From contig JAJNNQ010000013.1 of the NCBI GenBank assembly GCA_027886175.1, positions 6,033,501 to 6,097,500 of the forward strand: DNA of 64,000 bases. Direction: 5' to 3'. The notes below the pieces were generated by a model. That model searched no databases. It was not told where the DNA came from and saw nothing but the letters and a program-made list of their open reading frames with translations. Of the stretch, positions 61,639 to 64,000 are shown piece after piece (the stretch's first letter is position 1; every line of letters begins with the position of its first letter). Source of the DNA: Phylloscopus collybita. Its lineage: Eukaryota; Chordata; Aves; Passeriformes; Phylloscopidae. The translations under genes were made by a program, and so were the position numbers.

Positions 61639-63514
61639 AACTCAGGAAACCTCAGACTGGAAGAGAAAATGGTTACAGGGAAAGGTCATCTGTCCTGAAT
61701 TTAGTATCTGGATAAAAAGGCTGCTGGACGACAAGACTGAAGGAAATGAGTCAAGTTCAGAAAAAGAAGGCACAAAAGATTTAAGGCAAAAAGCTGAACA
61801 GCATAGATAATGCACACTCTACAAAGATAAACAGTTCCAGTGTCTGTGTATGGCTAGCTCTTTCAAATGAGTGTCGGGTATGAAAGGAAACAGGAGGCAG
61901 AGAATGGGAAGAGAAGGGACACTGGCTCCAAGCCCTAAGGAAATACTTTCAGGGCAGAAGACAGTCAAGTATGAGGGATGAACCTTACTCCATTTACTCA
62001 GTCAGCACTATCATTGACATCCCAAAGTCTTGTCTGAGGAGCAAACTTACAACCTCTCTCATGTCCTCAGACAGGGTGCCCTGGCTCAGCTTGAACAGTT
62101 CCTGTGTGCGGTGGGGTGGGGATTAAAAAGAAGGATGACTTTGGGGGAAATGCCTGTCACATGCAGATGCTCAAATATCCCACCATAACGTCTGCCTATG
62201 TGGAGGACTGTATCAGACAGTGGGATTCATTCCCCATCTATTTACTTCCCATATAAACACTTCCAGTGGCATTTTTCACAGATCTGCTCCCGGAGAGCTG
62301 GCAGAATTTCATGCAATAACAAATGAGCGCAGCAGTATCAGTTCTATGTGCAATGTGCAATGACAGCGATGGATACAGGCCTATGGCAAGTCTCACCAGC
62401 ACTGCATCTCTGACATTAAGCTGCAAAAAAACAGTTTCAGCAGAAGATGGAATGTTGGGCAATCAAAAGCTTTGGAATAGTACTCATTCACAATATCAGC
62501 AAAGCTTTCTCCCTAATGTATGGGACTAATAAAAATGTTTCTTAGAGGATGTTTATGTCTGTGAAGTCAAAGAGAAGAAGGAAGAGACCACAGCACTTCA
62601 ATATATGTCAGATCTTCAGTCACAGTCTCTCCAGCACTATGGTGGCATCTTAAAAAACTCCTTTCAGGTGTTTCCCTCCACAGGGCAATGTGTTTATGGA
62701 AACAGAAGTGGACTCCTAGACCATCCACACAATCAGCCCCTGTCTGAAAACAGATGCATGTTGTTAAATACCTGAGACTACTTCTAGCATCCTACATCAT
62801 TTCATGAAGATTACCTTATTGTTCCACAAAACTGTGAAAATACTTCCAACCTAAATTTAGCTATTTTCAGTCTTTTACCTGGAATTGCTCTTAAGATGAC
62901 CTCTTTGCAGACTTTCCATAATGGAAAACATTATCATATTAGACCCACAAATACCTTTGCCACTCCATTTTACGCCAGGTTGAAACAAAGCTGCATGTAC
63001 TATCTGATTAAGCCTTATAAAAAATGTGCAAAATCTGCACAATGAAGGTTTTGTGCACAGATGAAGTGAAGGAAATGGATGTTCTTTGAGACCTCTTGAA
63101 CTTTATGTTCTCTGCATGAATGGCAGAAAACATGAGTTCTGATGATTAGCCAATTTCTTCTGGGAGTTAATGATACTCAGTACCCAGCAGAACTGAATTC
63201 CTGCTACAATTTTTATTTATGAATAAGTTACCAGCACCCTCAGCATTCCTTTAGCATGCTAGTTCCACTAAAGAGAGCAGAATTAACTAATTCTGTCAGC
63301 CTCTCCACCTACAACTTTCTCTCAGAGCCTCTTTTGTGTAGAACTGAAGGTCTGGTGCTTTAGTCTTTGTGTGCCCCTTGTACAATTATGCTTCAGCCCC
63401 TATTTCCCACACTCAAATGATGAGATCCCTGAGCTCTCTGGAGCAGGCTGAGATTTTACACATGGTCTTGTCAACAGAGTCAAGGATGCCAGAGAGGCTA
63501 GTGGTCAACCTGGC

Positions 63515-63515
<1 letters not shown>
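61639..63515. other. single-copy sequence, no gene seen
   Basis: No gene or transposon is recognised between the purine tract and the second A51 run. Confidence 0.5.

Positions 63516-63566
<51 letters not shown>
63516..63566 (+). repeat. poly-A tract, 51 consecutive A
   Basis: Uninterrupted A51 between ACCTGGCC and GCTGCAGATG. No element body or target duplication is evident. It puts a poly-Lys run into an open frame at 63369-63761 that is otherwise unremarkable. Confidence 0.95.
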
Positions 63567-63569
<3 letters not shown>

Positions 63570-64000
63570 GCAGATGCAGACAGAGTTTGCAGTGGTAACT
63601 GCAGTAAAAATGAAATCATACTCATTCTCCCATCCAGCATCACAGAGGCAGATCATGCTAATTCTTGCACATCAGTGCTCAGCTCTAATCATATTATTTG
63701 CCTTGGCAAAACAGCTGGAAAAAAACCAGAGAAATATCAGCGGGGGAGAACAGGGACTTAGATCATATTCCCATGTCATTTTTTCATGATTTCCATTAGA
63801 AGTATAATTCCTGCTAATAAATTGTTAGGACTTATAAAAACTATGCTAAGAAAAATCTTCAAGATAGAGAAAGAGAACATAAAACCCTAGCAGCAAAGAT
63901 GGAACTTACATGTTTAAAAGTTTTAATATTGCCGTTTCTTCGCACTTTTGAACTTTTGTTGTTGAAATAGTCATTATACCTCTTTATTCTGAAAGATACT
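63567..64000. other. single-copy sequence to the window end, no gene seen
   Basis: No feature recognised. Confidence 0.5.

Noticed and set aside
63369..63761. 130-codon frame with a lysine run
   Set aside because: Held open by the A51 homopolymer; flanking residues show no domain.
1..64000. CRISPR arrays, bacterial operons, tRNA or rRNA genes
   Set aside because: No regularly spaced repeats, no ribosome-binding-site-led gene strings and no tRNA- or rRNA-like segments were seen; the content is typical of a vertebrate chromosome.

Overview
This window looks like nuclear DNA from a bird, probably a passerine. The evidence is indirect. It carries four remnants of chicken-repeat-1 (CR1) LINEs, one of which keeps the diagnostic ATTCTATG octamer tail. 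It also carries two solo LTRs that resemble avian endogenous retrovirus LTRs, as I recall them. The rest is AT-rich single-copy DNA with scattered homopolymers and microsatellites. The bird assignment rests mainly on the CR1 elements. The passerine assignment rests on LTR and CR1 sequences recognised from memory and is weaker. There is no sign of bacterial, plasmid or phage DNA.

I find no protein-coding gene I can defend. All open frames are short (the longest is about 130 codons), and the longer ones are explained by repeats or look like chance frames. I recognised no tRNA or rRNA gene. The window is best read as a gene desert or the interior of a very large intron. Regulatory elements could be present, but that cannot be shown from one sequence.

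Layout: 1-347 is a CR1 3' end cut by the window edge. 348-11740 is single-copy sequence with a homeodomain-core cluster near 1.9-2.3 kb and an A-rich/CAAA stretch at 5.74 kb. 11741-12217 is a solo LTR with near-matching 6-bp target duplications. 16364-17312 holds two CR1 fragments in tail-to-tail orientation. 24.26-24.60 kb is the most CpG-dense unique stretch, preceded by forkhead-like motifs. 34180-34333 is a degenerate 11-bp minisatellite. 36059-36790 is a solo LTR with TG...CA ends and a perfect 5-bp target duplication. 38280-38330 is an A51 tract. 43038-43107 is a GGAAGA hexanucleotide array. 44443-44486 is a strong hairpin. 47.64-48.02 kb is a second homeodomain-core cluster. 48757-48957 is another CR1 3' end. 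54719-54855 is bounded by splice-like sites. 57.74 and 58.22 kb carry GGGAT arrays, the larger with 17 consecutive GGG runs. 61261-61638 is an A/G-only tract of almost 380 bp. 63516-63566 is a second A51 tract.

There is no gene system to describe. The supportable content is retroelement debris, simple repeats and inverted repeats, with a few stretches (CpG cluster, homeodomain clusters, candidate exon) that need comparative or transcript data.
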